From positions 499,709-563,708 of the forward strand of contig BJOX01000137.1 in the NCBI GenBank assembly GCA_009731375.1: a stretch of 64,000 nucleotides of DNA, given 5' to 3'. Both the position numbers and the translations under genes were made by a program. Shown here one piece after another: positions 1 through 25,586 of the stretch; position 1 is the first letter of the stretch, and the number at the start of each line of letters is the position of its first letter. The DNA is from Paulinella micropora. Lineage: Eukaryota; Cercozoa; Imbricatea; Euglyphida. The notes beneath the pieces are model-generated. The model was not told where the DNA came from and searched no databases. It was given only the letters and a program-made list of their open reading frames with translations.

Positions 1-63
1 GAAAGGGAGGAGGAGGCGAACCTCGAGAAAAGGATACAGATTTTAGAACACAAGCTCCTTGTA

Positions 64-3000
64 TTGGCCTTAAAAAGTCACCGGCCAGACGCTTTATGCT
101 ATACGAACCTTTTTTGTGAAACATTAAATACCTTTATAAACGTTGGTAATGATACTATGGCGAATATTAATATTGTCGGCCGGGAATTTACTACGAAACA
201 CCATGCGTGGTTAGAAACTAATATGAAAAAATCATTTGGCACCTTGAAAGGAGTTAGTAGTCGGACGGATATAACGGGCATTATCACTTTAAATTTTAAA
301 TTGAAATCCGGACGAGTATATCGAGTGGACTTGTACGTTGTCCCCGAATACCACGGATCTGTTCTTTTGTCGTACGACCAACTGGCGACAATGAACGTAG
401 TGATTGATTGCGCCGCCAAAAGAGTCATATACGGCGTAGAGCCAGGAGAAGAATATACTGTCGACTCTCTCCATGCTATTGACTCATACGAGGCCCTACA
501 CCTAGGGGTAGCATCGGAAGGGAAACAGGTGGCCATTACACACGCATATGAGGCATATATGCCAACGGACGCGGTGTCTAAAGATGGTTCAAACCTGTCA
601 GACAAGAGAGAGGCGGAGGTCTATACGGCTACAGTCTCTACACAATGGGATAAAAAGTCGATAGACGATCTCATTGAAAAGAGGAAAGAGGAGATTATAT
701 GCATGGGAAAAAGGTGCCCATCGTTGGCGAGATTTGAAGAAGGAGCAGGGGCCGATGTATATATTACCAACGGGTATTGCTTTCACGTAAAGGTGGAAGA
801 GAAGGACAGACAGGAGTTTATACCGAGGAGAAGGGGACGACTCCCTGATATCCCGGCAGAAGATATTAAAAGCTTTATTACCGAATTCTGGGGTGACGAG
901 CCTACGTGGCCGCGCTCACTGACAGAAGTGAAAAAGTGCCTGCGCACTCTTTTTGAAAATAATAAACCATATACGGTCATACTCCCGTACAATGAGAAGG
1001 CGATATGGGCGCAGGAGATACGGGACCGGCTTATTGATCATCCGATACCGGTGCCCTCACGGAAGCAACACTTAGTGGTGGCTTGTCGTCTCGGGACTCG
1101 TGAGCAGAGCAGTGCATACAAGCGGAAGCTCAGAGACCAGGACAAGTTGAAATTGATTCCTCAAGCATTCACATGCTTCGATGGTTTCTACACCCGAAAA
1201 GCTCCGTTGCAATATGCGAGATTAATAGATATGTTGGTAGGTCTGGCGGAGGACGACGAACCAGACACTGCCACATATGAAAAAACGGGAATGGACGATA
1301 TATCAGAAGAAGAGTTGGGCTTGGAGGAGGACAGAGCACCCCTCAAGCATCACAAGAGAATGTCAGAGGAGGAGTTTAAGGCGGCGATAGACGAGAAATT
1401 GGCAGGAGGAGCAGGTACGGAGAAGGAGAAAGAGGTTTTGAAAGAGAGATTGAAGGCGAACAAAATGATTTTTGACCCCCCTCAAGCGGGAGGTGTCAAG
1501 CCGGAAGACTTCACCGCGGTTATTTGTAAAATACCAGGTGCTGAGCCTTCCCCGGCGCCACGACGGGCAAATCTGAGTATACATGAAGCAAAGATCGCAG
1601 AAGAACAAGCACGGCAGTTACTCGATGAGGATTTCATTGAGAGATCGACATCTCCAATAGTTTCCCAACCGAGACTGGTGCCTAAACCGGGAGGAGAATG
1701 GCGCTTAACGGTTAACTATGCCCGCGTCAATAAAATTTTAGAGGAGGAACGAAATCCATTACCTACTCTTGAAGAAGGAAGGCGAGTATTGCGGAACGCC
1801 AAGCTATACTCAGTCATTGATCTGAAGAATGGCTTCTGGCAAATTCCACTGGATGAAAAGTCCAGATGGCTGACTGCATTTGTAGTAGGAATGGAGATAT
1901 ATCAGTGGAAAGTACTTCCGATGGGACTCAAACAGGCCCCGGGACTCTTTCAGAAAGCGATGCAAAGCATGCTGAGTAGCAAATATGATGACCAGACAGA
2001 GGGAGGTTTCATGAGGAGAAGAGGACAGAAGGCGGGAGAGTACGCATTTTGTTACATCGATGACATTATCGTGTACTCCAATACGATGGAAGAGCACATC
2101 GACCATCTAACAGACATTTTCAGGCGTATCAAACTATTTGGCCTGAAATGTAATTTGAAGAAATGTCAACTCGCAAAGACAAGCGTGACATATTTGGGGT
2201 ACGAAATCTCTTACAATAGAGTCTCGATATCCAAAGAGAAGAGGGAGGAGATCATGAGCCGGCAGAGGCCGAAGAATCGCACAGAGCTGCACTCATTTCT
2301 TGCGATGGCGCAATATTACAGCCAGTTCATACCCAATTGGGGTGCAACTCGGGCTAAGTTGGAGAGAATGATCGACTTCGGTGATTTTGAGAAGTGGGAT
2401 GATGAAGCCTTAGAAGCGTACAACACGCTCAAAGATCTCATCTACAAAGATCCGAAGGATGGCGGACTCGTGCTGATGATGCCCGACTTTTCGAAGCAAT
2501 TCGTAGTCGACACAGACGCATCAAAGTTCGCGATCGGCGCAGTCTTACAACAGGAAGATGAGGAGAAAAAGTTGCGCCCGATCATGTTTATAAGTAGAAA
2601 GTTGTGCTCGGCGGAGCGAAACTATTGTACGAGACAGAGAGAGGCACTGGCGGTGGTCTGGGCCCTCAAACGGTTGAGAGAGTATTTATGGGGTGGACCT
2701 CAGTTTATAGTAAGGACTGATCACCAGAATTTACTATGGCTGATGAATCATGAACAGACTGGCCGTCTAGCGAGATGGCAGGCATTCTTGTCATGTTTCA
2801 ATTTTACAATGGTCCATCTACCCGGCAAGCGAAATGTTGTCGCTGACAGCCTCTCCAGGCTAGAGTTTCACTCAGAAGTGGCAGCTCTCGTATCATCAGC
2901 AGAAATGGAGGATCTATCCCCAGACTGCACATACGAAGTGCATCATATCGAGTCGATGCAGATGGCGAGAGGGGTCCGATATAACCGATCGGGTCTACGT

Positions 3001-4636
3001 CATAGCCCGCAAGGTCCGGATCATGGGATATGTTGTACAGCACATGTCCTCGAGGATGCTGAGTGGTCCTATGAAGCATATGAGAATATGAAGGCGGAGA
3101 TAAAACAAGAAGAGATTAAGCAAGAAGCATATGCGGAACCCCCGCAGGAGAACAAGGAGGAGTTAGACGAAAACCCTGAGAGGATAGGAGTGCAGCTAGA
3201 GGATGGGACTATCCACATAGCCTCACCCACTGCATGGAGACAGCAACAGGCTCTCGATCCGGAGTTCAAAGAGCTAATACAGCTATACAAGAACCCGAAC
3301 GAGCTGAAAATGACGAAGGAGATTAAGGAGCAACAGAAGGAGATGGGGTGGAGAGACGGTCTCTTGTGGTACAAAGGCCAACACGGGCGCTATGCATCAC
3401 AACCAGACAAATGGACTCTCTGGGTTCCTGAGAAACTCAGACACATCATTTTTGTCGCTGCTCATAACTGCCCACTACTGGCGCACCCGGGCCGACAAAG
3501 AACGCATATGTTCATTTCGAGACGATTCTGGTGGAAGAAGATGAAGGAGAATATTGATGAACAGGTCAATGCATGCATCCCATGCAAGACATCCAAAACA
3601 CCATTGAAGGCGAATTTTGGCCTGATCGGGACTTTTCCTTTACACTTAGGAATGTTCGAGTTCTTACACACTGATCATGTAGGACCTTTCCCGGTCACGA
3701 CGGAAGGTTACAGATACCTTCTAACGGCCATAGACAGAGCCACCAACTATGTATGGGTGGTCCCAGTCAAAGACGTTACGGGCGAAACAACAGCCAAGGC
3801 GTTGATTGACAGGATCATCTCACAGATTGGGGTGCCGAGAAAAATATGCTCAGATCGAGGCTCTGACTTTAATAATGAAGTCATCGACAAGCTATCTGCA
3901 TATTACGGCATGAAATGGCAATATGTCACCGCCTATAACCCCAGAGCGAACGGCAAGATAGAGCGGGTGCATAGACCCCTCAAGGCCGCGCTGAAGATGT
4001 ATTGTATGAAGAAGGAGAACCAAAAGGCATGGGTGGAGGCAGCATCCTCGTTTGCCTTTGCTATGAATTGCCTACCCTCTACAGCGTTAGGTGGTTCAAA
4101 AGGTTCCGTCTCGCCATACCAATTGGTATATGGGCGTGAGCCCGCCATCCCAGCCTCACTGCTGCACCCAAAAGATTCATGGGCAGATCAGGATGAGCTG
4201 TTTGGGGTGAGACTTCGGGCGAAGATGGAGGCGGAGCAAATAGTACAGGCGCATAGGGAGGCGGAGCGCAGGAAGACTGATGCTGAAGGTGTCAGGCAGG
4301 CACACCTGGATCAAGTCAGATTTCAGGTCGGGGATATTGTACTACTGTATCATCCTCAGGTTCCTCAGGGAGTCAGCTCGAAGCTGTTCATCCACTGGAA
4401 AGGACCATACCAGATCATGGAACAGATGGGGCCTTTGAATTATAAAATCAGGGGCAGAGGAAAAGTTCAAATAGTCAATGTACGAAGGCGGATTAAGTAT
4501 GATCCCTTCCTACTTGAAGATGAGTCCGTTGATCAAGCACTCAAACGGATGGAGGCTGACTTTAAAGAGGTCCCACCAATCCGTAAGGAGGATATCTCGG
4601 AACGGGATGTCTACAGGGCACCAATTGCGGAGAAGG
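64..4636 (+). CDS. Ty3/gypsy retrotransposon pol polyprotein (element A), partial
   Basis: About 1,524 codons are open up to the N gap and the frame is already open at the window edge, so both ends are incomplete. Domains in order: a retropepsin-like region (residues ~25-120) in which the usual DTG is NVG; reverse transcriptase (~510-750) with YIDD at ~664; RNase H (~810-940) with VDTDASKFAIGAVLQQ; an integrase HHCC zinc region (~1130-1180, ending CIPC); the DDE core with D in LHTDHVGPF (~1204), D in SDRGSDF (~1263) and E in NGKIERVHR (~1300); and a GPY/F module (HWKGPYQIME, ~1440). The RT-RNaseH-IN order is that of Ty3/gypsy. No chromodomain is visible before the gap. The intact frame suggests a fairly young copy, although the protease lacks its catalytic Asp. 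It is related to element B at 25.9-42.2 kb. Confidence 0.93.
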
Positions 4637-5604
4637 NNNNNNNNNNNNNNNNNNNNNNNNNNNNNNNNNNNNNNNNNNNNNNNNNNNNNNNNNNNNNNNN
4701 NNNNNNNNNNNNNNNNNNNNNNNNNNNNNNNNNNNNNNNNNNNNNNNNNNNNNNNNNNNNNNNNNNNNNNNNNNNNNNNNNNNNNNNNNNNNNNNNNNNN
4801 NNNNNNNNNNNNNNNNNNNNNNNNNNNNNNNNNNNNNNNNNNNNNNNNNNNNNNNNNNNNNNNNNNNNNNNNNNNNNNNNNNNNNNNNNNNNNNNNNNNN
4901 NNNNNNNNNNNNNNNNNNNNNNNNNNNNNNNNNNNNNNNNNNNNNNNNNNNNNNNNNNNNNNNNNNNNNNNNNNNNNNNNNNNNNNNNNNNNNNNNNNNN
5001 NNNNNNNNNNNNNNNNNNNNNNNNNNNNNNNNNNNNNNNNNNNNNNNNNNNNNNNNNNNNNNNNNNNNNNNNNNNNNNNNNNNNNNNNNNNNNNNNNNNN
5101 NNNNNNNNNNNNNNNNNNNNNNNNNNNNNNNNNNNNNNNNNNNNNNNNNNNNNNNNNNNNNNNNNNNNNNNNNNNNNNNNNNNNNNNNNNNNNNNNNNNN
5201 NNNNNNNNNNNNNNNNNNNNNNNNNNNNNNNNNNNNNNNNNNNNNNNNNNNNNNNNNNNNNNNNNNNNNNNNNNNNNNNNNNNNNNNNNNNNNNNNNNNN
5301 NNNNNNNNNNNNNNNNNNNNNNNNNNNNNNNNNNNNNNNNNNNNNNNNNNNNNNNNNNNNNNNNNNNNNNNNNNNNNNNNNNNNNNNNNNNNNNNNNNNN
5401 NNNNNNNNNNNNNNNNNNNNNNNNNNNNNNNNNNNNNNNNNNNNNNNNNNNNNNNNNNNNNNNNNNNNNNNNNNNNNNNNNNNNNNNNNNNNNNNNNNNN
5501 NNNNNNNNNNNNNNNNNNNNNNNNNNNNNNNNNNNNNNNNNNNNNNNNNNNNNNNNNNNNNNNNNNNNNNNNNNNNNNNNNNNNNNNNNNNNNNNNNNNN
5601 NNNN
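4637..5604. other. Assembly gap (N run)
   Basis: 968 N. It hides the end of the element A polyprotein and probably its 3' untranslated region. Open frames that cross it are artefacts of translating N. Confidence 0.99.
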
Positions 5605-7098
5605 CTACTTGTATCGGCATATCGCAAGGTTAGGGCGCACTCAACCCAACTTCGGATATAGTCGTCAGACTTGATCACCTGACACTATATTAAATGATAC
5701 CGATTTATACAAGGGTATGTCTTCACAAAAAGTAAATGTATTTATGGAAACCGACGACCGGTTATTACATATATATGGAAATGGCGACATTACATTATTA
5801 CTCAACCATAAAACATTATACTTGGACATACTGCACAAATATCTTATCGACAGAAGAAAGAGGAAGATTTTAATATAGATACTGATGTGCTAGAGTATAT
5901 ATACGATTGGTACCGGGGCAAGTATCATTGTTGTTTTATAACGGCTAATTCGTGGGTTGATGTATCTTCATACATTGTTGTTTTATAACGTAAAGCGTGT
6001 TTCACTGGAAATCCGGGGGGGGGAAAGGTAATATATGGAGGAAAAAGGCAATGGTTAATCTTTTCTAAAAAGATCTTTGATTTATACTAAAAACATCTTT
6101 GACTTAATCGTTTGAAATCATTTCTGAACGGAATCGAAAACTAGTTAGTGTCAGTCGAAACGTCGTGCAGAGGACAAATCGGAATCTGATGAACCGGTCA
6201 AGAAGAGTGACTTATCAACGGTAAAGGTTTTGGCCGGTCGTTAAGGTGCTGCTGAGTCTGATAATACAATATATATCGACTCAGTGGATTTACATATTAT
6301 TAAAAATCAAGTCACTGGGGAATACACATCCTGTACTCAGTCTGGCGAGCTAGAAACTCTAAGCAAATTCCACACGCAAATCATCGAGTCCCTTCAAAAT
6401 CTCCTCCCGAAAGGCCAGGTGCCAAAACCTCTGTGTGCACTGGCCACGCATATAGCGGCAGGCTTCCGTGACACCGTCCTCTGAAAAACTAACTCAGGGG
6501 GCAGACCGTGTCAGTGATGAGTTCAGGGCCCGGCTGCCAATACTGAGGCAGGCACACGTACCGTCATATGTCACTCCCACACTGTGACACTGCAGCAAAT
6601 AACATATTAATATTTTGCAAATCATCTACCTCTGCTCAAAAATACATATTGAAACAGTATGTCAACACACAATCGCACTACAAAACAAAATAAGTGAGAA
6701 CTCTTAAACAAACTAGCACCAAGACTAAGCAATATAGAAAGCAAAATAAATTAGCAAAATGTTATTGAAAATATGCAGACTTAAGAACCTTTTGAGCCTA
6801 TGTTCGTACATAACCTCTAAAACAAAATGCATGATACACTCGCACGCGCTGTCTAATGCTTAGATTAGTTACTACAGACCTACTCATCTAGCTAGCTTGT
6901 CTACTCTCTATCCATCCAAAGAAAGAAAGAAAGAGAATTAACTATACTAGTGTGGCCAGAAAGGGCACCCACACACGTCGAGCCCTTCTTCTGAATGAAA
7001 GTATATGTTACTAACATTCTAACTACTCTAACTGGATGCAGTTTAAAGTCTTGCCCAGGACAAGCCATGATTGCTAAATAACATAAAGAAAAAGAGAG
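5605..7098. other. Non-coding stretch, no gene recognised
   Basis: AT-rich sequence downstream of element A. It holds only short open frames with no recognisable motif. A 3' LTR of element A could lie here, but only one end of the element is in the window, so no LTR pair can be recognised. Confidence 0.5.
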
Positions 7099-7277
7099 CT
7101 GAAACTGGGAGCTGGAAGCTGGACTGGAAGCTGGAAGCCGGAACTAGGAGCTGGAAGCTGGACTGGAAGCTGGAAGCCGGGACTGGGAGCTGAAAGCTGA
7201 AAGCTGAGCTGGGAGCTGGAAGCTGAAAATGGGAGCTAGAAGCTGAATGGGGAGCTGGAAGCTGGACTGGGAGCTGG
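7099..7277. repeat. Minisatellite built on GGAGCTGGAAGCTGGACT
   Basis: About ten imperfect units based on GAGCTGGAAGCTG, with variants such as GAAGCCGG. Open frames through it are Ser/Phe/Gln-rich and look spurious. Confidence 0.85.
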
Positions 7278-7338
7278 TCAGCCCGGGAGGACATCAGTCT
7301 GACAAAGAAAACGAGCAAGCTTGTCATAATCTCTCTCT

Positions 7339-7457
7339 CCCCCCCCCCCCCCCCCCCCCCCCCCCNNNNNNNNNNNNNNNNNNNNNNNNNNNNNNNNNNN
7401 NNNNNNNNNNNNNNNNNNNNNNNNNNNNNNNNNNNNCCCCCCCCCCCCCCCCCCCCC
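7339..7457. repeat. Poly-C tract interrupted by a gap
   Basis: C homopolymer on both sides of a run of N (7366-7436). Its true length is unknown. Confidence 0.9.
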
Positions 7458-9031
7458 GCGCCCACTCGAAGACCAAATGAGGACAAAGACAAAATGTGGA
7501 TGAAAAGGAAAAAGTGTCTCATGTCTGGGTGTCTCTCTCTCTACGTATACGTGTTTTTGGCAATCGAAATGCCAATGCCAAACACATAACAGACATAATG
7601 TCATACTCTTACAACACCACAGACAGTACACAAAGGTGTAACAACACATATACACTACTCTGAGACTCGACACTTCTCAACACAAAACATTCTATTGCAC
7701 TGTCCGCAAAATTCGACGAAAATGTCCGTAAAATACGTTGAAATTTCGCCACACAAACATGTCATCTCTCATGCTATCGTTCAACCATAACAACTTCTTT
7801 CGCCCCTCGGCTCTTATCTGTGCCTTAGTCTCTGGGGTCATCCTAACAGGCACTCTAATGAATGGCCTACTCAATGGCTTTTTTCAATTGCTCCTTAGCT
7901 CTTTTTGAGAGAGAGAGAGAACCTACACTAATCACACACGAAGTGAGACGCTACTCTATCCCACTGCTCTATCCGTTCTCAATCTCTCATTAAACTGAAC
8001 TATTCTGCTATTATCTGTCTATCCATTAGACGTAAGAGAAGGCAAAGAAAAATTATTCGACTGCTGACATAATCTAGCTGAATGTACGTATGTGTCTACC
8101 TTCTTGTACGGTAACCTATGACCCCATCGACCTTAACGCTAACTCCTACTGTGCGAGATGGGATAAAATGTGGGCTTCTTTGCCCTTCTCACGTTCACTT
8201 TCGCTGTCAGGCAGCGCTATCTCGATTGAGGTCATGGTAGACAACTTTCAATCAGAGCAACAAACTTTTAAACCGAATGGGCTCTCTGCTATGGAATGAT
8301 GTATCCAATATTGCGTGTTGGGTATGAAGCTATGGCAAGTGTGTATAAGTATGTATGCAATCTCATCACTGCCCCCCTTCCTGATTGGAGGGTCCCATTT
8401 CGCGAGCTGTCCAGCAATAGCGACAATAGCGCGTCTAGCTCGTCCAGTTCGTCAAGCCGCGGCTCCACTGCCGGGCGGAGGAAGCTGAGACTTGCTCACA
8501 ACCCGGGAGTGGAGCCGATGCTTGATGACATTTATGGTGAACCTGAGGAACGCGTCACTGCTTCTGGGGAGTTGATCGGCCCTTGGGCTGCCCTTTCTGA
8601 TCCTCACACCAATTTTTCTTAAGTTAGCAATCATAATAATCTTACATTGTGTACTGTTTGGTTTTGTTACACTGTCTGATATATGATTGATTTTGCGTCG
8701 TTTGTTGCTTTTGCTTTATATGCTAACAATATATGTTTTGTGCTTATCATTGTGTTGTTTTATTCATTTATCGTTTCAATTTCTAAATTTTTCCGAAGTC
8801 GGCGATACCCATTACGGGAAGCGCTTGAAAAATTTGAAATTGGTTTATATATATACCATATTTATATATATGTGTTACTTGAACATATTGCTGAATTATG
8901 AGCCGTCCTAGAGCCATGGACAACAATAATAATTCTAATGAGATTATCCTATTGGAAATCCATTTTCTAACTTCGCCGTTATGAAATTTGGATTTCGGAG
9001 GGTGCGTTATTCCCATACTAAGAATTATTAA
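7458..9031. other. Mostly non-coding stretch
   Basis: No recognisable gene. Only short frames are present, including the Ser-rich one at 8296-8622 listed separately, plus AT-rich sequence around 8640-9030. Confidence 0.4.
8296..8622 (+). CDS. Small hypothetical ORF, Ser-rich
   Basis: 108 codons with ATG and stop. It contains a serine run (residues ~47-55) followed by a basic patch (RRKLR). No family is recognised. GC content over 8350-8600 is higher than in the surrounding AT-rich DNA, which is weak support for coding. It could be an exon of a split gene or a chance frame. Confidence 0.2.
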   Translation: MMYPILRVGYEAMASVYKYVCNLITAPLPDWRVPFRELSSNSDNSASSSSSSSSRGSTAGRRKLRLAHNPGVEPMLDDIYGEPEERVTASGELIGPWAALSDPHTNFS

Positions 9032-9170
9032 TTATTAGTATTACTACTTGTATTCCCATAGATTGTTAATTCAGTTTTAGTCAAGTAGTAATACTAATAA
9101 TTTAGTATTACTACTTGTATTCCCATAGATTGTTAATTCAGTTTTAGTCAAGTAGTAATACTAATAATTT
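9032..9170. repeat. Hairpin unit of 67 bp duplicated in tandem
   Basis: Two head-to-tail copies (9037-9103, 9104-9170). Each holds an inverted repeat: the arm TTATTAGTATTACTACTTG and its exact complement CAAGTAGTAATACTAATAA, separated by about 31 nt. It could be a remnant of a small fold-back element. Confidence 0.85.
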
Positions 9171-9510
9171 TATCCTAAGTTAGACGGATGCAATCAATTG
9201 CCTTTTTGTCACTATTACTTAATTTCAGTCCTGAACTTTAGTATATCCATACTATTACCTTTATTAAGTAATTCATCTGAAAGTTATTTATCTGGAATTT
9301 CATGTTTTGAGTAGTGACGTGTAGTTAAACTGTTCCAGTTTTGAGTAGTGACGTGTCACTTTTCCTTCCTTTCAGCAAAGGGCAATGACTGATTAAAGAT
9401 TGTCTCTGTATTCAGACTTGTCTCTTTATTATTATTGTGACCGGACACTTGGCTTCACCGCCAAGAACCCTACTAACCTCTGTATGAACCGCAAAGCATT
9501 AACTGCTTAA

Positions 9511-10020
<510 letters not shown>

Positions 10021-10077
10021 GAAACCTTTCCTCCACTGATCTTCTTGGTCACTGCCTCCGCGACTCATGATAAGACT

Positions 10078-10714
10078 TCAAGGCTTTCTTGGCCTCCATC
10101 TACCAATCATCCAATTATACAAAATGTTTTCGCAAGCGGATGATATTGCTACAAACATTACCTCCTTGTCATTAAACCTCTTCAACCCCTCTTCCACAGC
10201 CTGTTGACTGTCTTCGCCAAAGCATTCTCGAAGGTTTTTTCCACACTCTGCTTTAAAGTTTCTAATAGAGATGGTCTTATCAAGATATCCACTGACTTGA
10301 CTATCTACTGCGGCGAGTATAATATTGTAATTGTCAACCAACTCTTGCACAGACTTTTGGCTCATTTACTCCACAGCATTCTGCAACTTGATATATTTGG
10401 TAAGTGAGCCTGGTCTCTCTATGGCACTTTGCACCGCTCAGGGGACCGTCTGAGCGGACAGGGTGTGGTCATCCAGTTTTCCATTCACCGCCTAAATTGC
10501 CGCACTGAGTTTGCTCATACGATCCACCTCTTGGCTCTCCGCGAAATGCACCAACGACTCGAATTGATGACTGAGGCTCATGATCCTTCTCATCCTCCTC
10601 ATGCGCATGATCATCCACTCTCTGCTTTTTGAATTTGCTGCCCTCGATGTCTTGAAACAACTCCTGCCAAGTTCTGCCATCGTAAGTTTGGTCGTTCGGA
10701 GTCACAAGATTCAT
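10078..10714 (-). pseudogene. Decayed ORF of unknown function
   Basis: The 3' part (10365-10078) is a 95-codon frame of ordinary protein composition, starting at MSQKSVQEL and looking helical. Upstream, coding-like sequence continues: one frame starts at 10714 with MNLVTPNDQTYDG and runs through an acidic stretch, while another frame in line with the 3' part is cut by three stops. This suggests a broken gene, or exons of a split gene whose introns were not resolved. The family is not recognised. Confidence 0.35.
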
Positions 10715-10814
10715 TGACAAGTGCACTACAAAAATATTAGTTTGAATAAGTGTAGTAAAAAACACAACGTGCTTCCGAGTCGGAGTCCTCACATACCCAC
10801 CTACCCTCAAAACA

Positions 10815-11283
10815 ATGTTACATTTCCATCACCAATACAACAAAAAACTAGTTGTTGCCTGTTGGTTTTTTCAGTGATTTTTGTTTTTTTTCAACTTTCA
10901 ATTTGTTTAGAGCCGGCTCCCTCAATTTACGCAGAAAGTTACTCAATGATATTTTTAATCACGATTGTGCTAAAAAAGTCTCAGTACAAATTTGATCATC
11001 GGAGACATACATTGAAACCGTCCTCACAGAAACAGGCTCACCACATCCTATGTGCCCTGCGGGCCGAAAATTTCACTACTAGAATGAAGTTATTAATAAA
11101 AATATTAATAATGTCAATTCAGTTAAAGTTTAAGCGACGATAATCAACACTATTGTTCAGCGACTCGTAACAAGCGGAGAGAGTCGCAATGTAGAGTATA
11201 CTGTAAGCTTAAGCTTATGCGGCGCGGCACCAGTCTGAGTGTGAGCTAGTGGTGTGTGTGTGTGTGTATGTGTGTATGTACCG

Positions 11284-11362
<79 letters not shown>

Positions 11363-11899
11363 ATTGAGACGGAAGCGATTGGGAACTTCCAGTCTCTGCC
11401 TCCGTGTCACCGTTTCTGGCCACTTGGTACGTAAACTCACTACAGTACTTCTACTAGAACGTAGTCATGATGTGAACTTAGGACTATGTATCACTAACGG
11501 TTAATCGACATTCAAATGGCAAATTCATCCAACTCTGAGCTCTCTTGTCGACCAACATATTTGAGGTGCAACAATGCTTAGCACACCTTTCAAAAGGCCT
11601 GGTAATAACCATTTGAACGATCTCATCAGAATTGTCGCAGCACTTTGTTCGATTGAGGACGATGAGATCAAGTTGGATTATTTTGCCTCTTGAATCTCCT
11701 CAGCATTACACTCATGACCTAGCCATGACTAGCATGACGGCTATTTAGTCGAGAGAGCAAGGCTCCAGGGAATGCCTTCAGTAGTAGAAAGCAGTCCCGC
11801 CTTTCATTCAAAGCGGCGAATAAATAGGCTCACATAAGGAACGAGGCGCTCAAGACGTTCTCATGCTTTTGATTTCTTCTTCCTTGTGGCATTTTCGTC
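10815..11899. other. Non-coding stretch with GT/GA microsatellite
   Basis: No gene is recognised. 11252-11320 is (GT)n and 11320-11358 is (GA)n. The rest is AT-rich unique sequence and includes the downstream region of the minus-strand gene that ends at 11900. Confidence 0.6.
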
Positions 11900-17309
<5,410 letters not shown>

Positions 17310-18976
17310 GACTTGACTGAAAAGGACGGGCCGGCTTGACGTGGGCCGGCCAGCCCAACAGGATTGTGTGGAGGGAGCACGTGGGATAGTGGACATGTGG
17401 GAACGAGGCAGGCAGGTGAGAGAGCGATGATGATGATGCGCATGCGAGCGGAGTAAGAAGAGAGGGTCGTGGCCGCGCAGCGACCGAGACAGCGACAAAC
17501 GCATCATCTGCACAACAACCACAAAGCAGCCACACATGCTGCATACATGCATGTGGAAATATGTAGACACACATGCATGCTAAAAGCTTTTAGCATGCAT
17601 GTATGCATGCATGCATGTATGTACGTACGTACGTATGTATGTATGTATGTATGTATGTATGCGTTTATGTATGTATGTATGTATGTATGATGTATGTATG
17701 TATGTATGTATGCATGTATGTATGTGTGTATTTATGTATGTATGTATGTACGTATGTACGTATGTACGTACATACGTCGTACATACGTACTGTATGTAGG
17801 TATGTATGTATGTGTACGTATGTATGTATGTATGTATGTATGTGTGTATGTATGTATGTATGTATGTATGTACGTATGCATGTATGTATGTATGTATGTA
17901 TGTATGTATGTACGTATGCATGTATGTATGTATGTATGTGTATGTATGTATGTATGTGTGTATGTATGTATGTATGTATGTATGTATGTATGTATGTATG
18001 TATTATTCTGTCTGTCTGTCTGTCTGTCTGTCTGCCTGTCTGTCTGTCGATCTGTACGTATGTATGTACGTATGTACGTGTAACTACCCGCATGCATATA
18101 CAGATGTAATGCAAGTAATTTAATCATGTACTGCAGTGTTATAATCTAATGTAGTGTAGTGTATGTATTGTGATACAATGCAATTTAATGTCATGTAGTG
18201 GAATGTGGTGTCATGTAATGCAATGCAATGTAATGTAATGTAATGTAATAATGTAATGTAATGTATTTCAATGTAATGTAATGTAATGTAATGTAATAAT
18301 GTAATGTAATGTAATTTAATGATGTAATGTAATGTACTATGACGTTGTAATGTAATGCAATGTAATGTAATGTAATGTAATGTAATGTAATGAAATATAA
18401 TATAATGTAATGAAATGTAATGTCAAGTCATGTCATGTCATGTCATGTTATTACATGTCATGTCATGTCATGTAATGTCGTAATGTAATGTAATGTAATG
18501 TATTGTAATATGAGTACTAATGTGAGGAGGGATGGATGAATTCAGGTTGGATGGATGGATGGCGAGGGATGGATGCAGGATGGATAGGTGGATAAATGAG
18601 CGGATGGACGGCCAGACATATAGATGGATGCATGAGACTTGCATGCATGCATGCGGGTGGATGGAATGGATGGATACGCATCCGCATCAACATCACACGA
18701 TAACACGCACACCACGCAGACCGTCGCGGCATAGAGTATCTTTTAAAAGTCAAGAAAAAGAAGTGCAATATGGATCAAACACAACCAATAAAGTATTATG
18801 CATGTGCAACAGGTAGACTGTAGAATATGTGAAGAAATGAGCACTGAAATGAGATAATTTGCTTCCAAGCTGTATTTTCTTTCCACCCGTCAGAAGCTAT
18901 CGTGAACCTCTTTTGCCACTTTCCAGCCGAATCTCCAAGGTTCGGGCCGGCACCAGCAGTTGTTTTCGTCTAACAC
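17310..18976. other. Head-to-head intergenic region with TATG and AATGT arrays
   Basis: Lies between the start codons of the minus-strand 291-aa gene and the plus-strand TPR gene. It holds (TATG)n at ~17590-18085 with a (CTGT)n block, a pentanucleotide (TGTAA)n array at ~18140-18510, and GGAT repeats at ~18530-18670. Unique sequence at 17310-17585 and 18680-18976 would contain the two promoters. No TATA box stands out. Confidence 0.8.
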
Positions 18977-25058
<6,082 letters not shown>

Positions 25059-25586
25059 GACCTCTGCTAGCATCAGTGGTATTTCAAAAACATAATAATT
25101 TTTAGTATTAAATGATTCTGCGACTCAATCATCAAGAAACTTCATGTCATCATGATGGCTGCGCCAAAAATGCATGCCCGCAAGTTTGACTAGTGACATC
25201 AATCATTGTAAGTTAACCCTTAACCGGTTTGCCATTTTTGGGGATCTAAAGCCACGTTTGGGGATCTGACCTAATTTCAAGTTTCTAGTCCTTATTTGTG
25301 GTTTTTGACAGTTATACTATTAAATTCAATTGAATTAAACCAGGTGGAAGCTCAGTAATTGTGAGAAAAAAAACCGTTCTTTAATACTACTTAGTAACTA
25401 GTAGTAAGTCGGTAATATAACCAAACACAGTCCTCAAAAAAGAGAATGATGTCTCGTTATATTAGCTCAGTGATGCAAAGACAAAAAGCCGCCAAACGAC
25501 CATGATCAAATTGGCATTTCAGACGTGTCCGGCCAGACGAAATCTATAAATAAGTTTTTTACCTGATAATTCGGGGGGTGATGTCC
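25059..25586. other. Intergenic, no feature recognised
   Basis: AT-rich unique sequence between the stop of the TPR gene and the LTR-like region of element B. No gene is seen. Confidence 0.6.
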
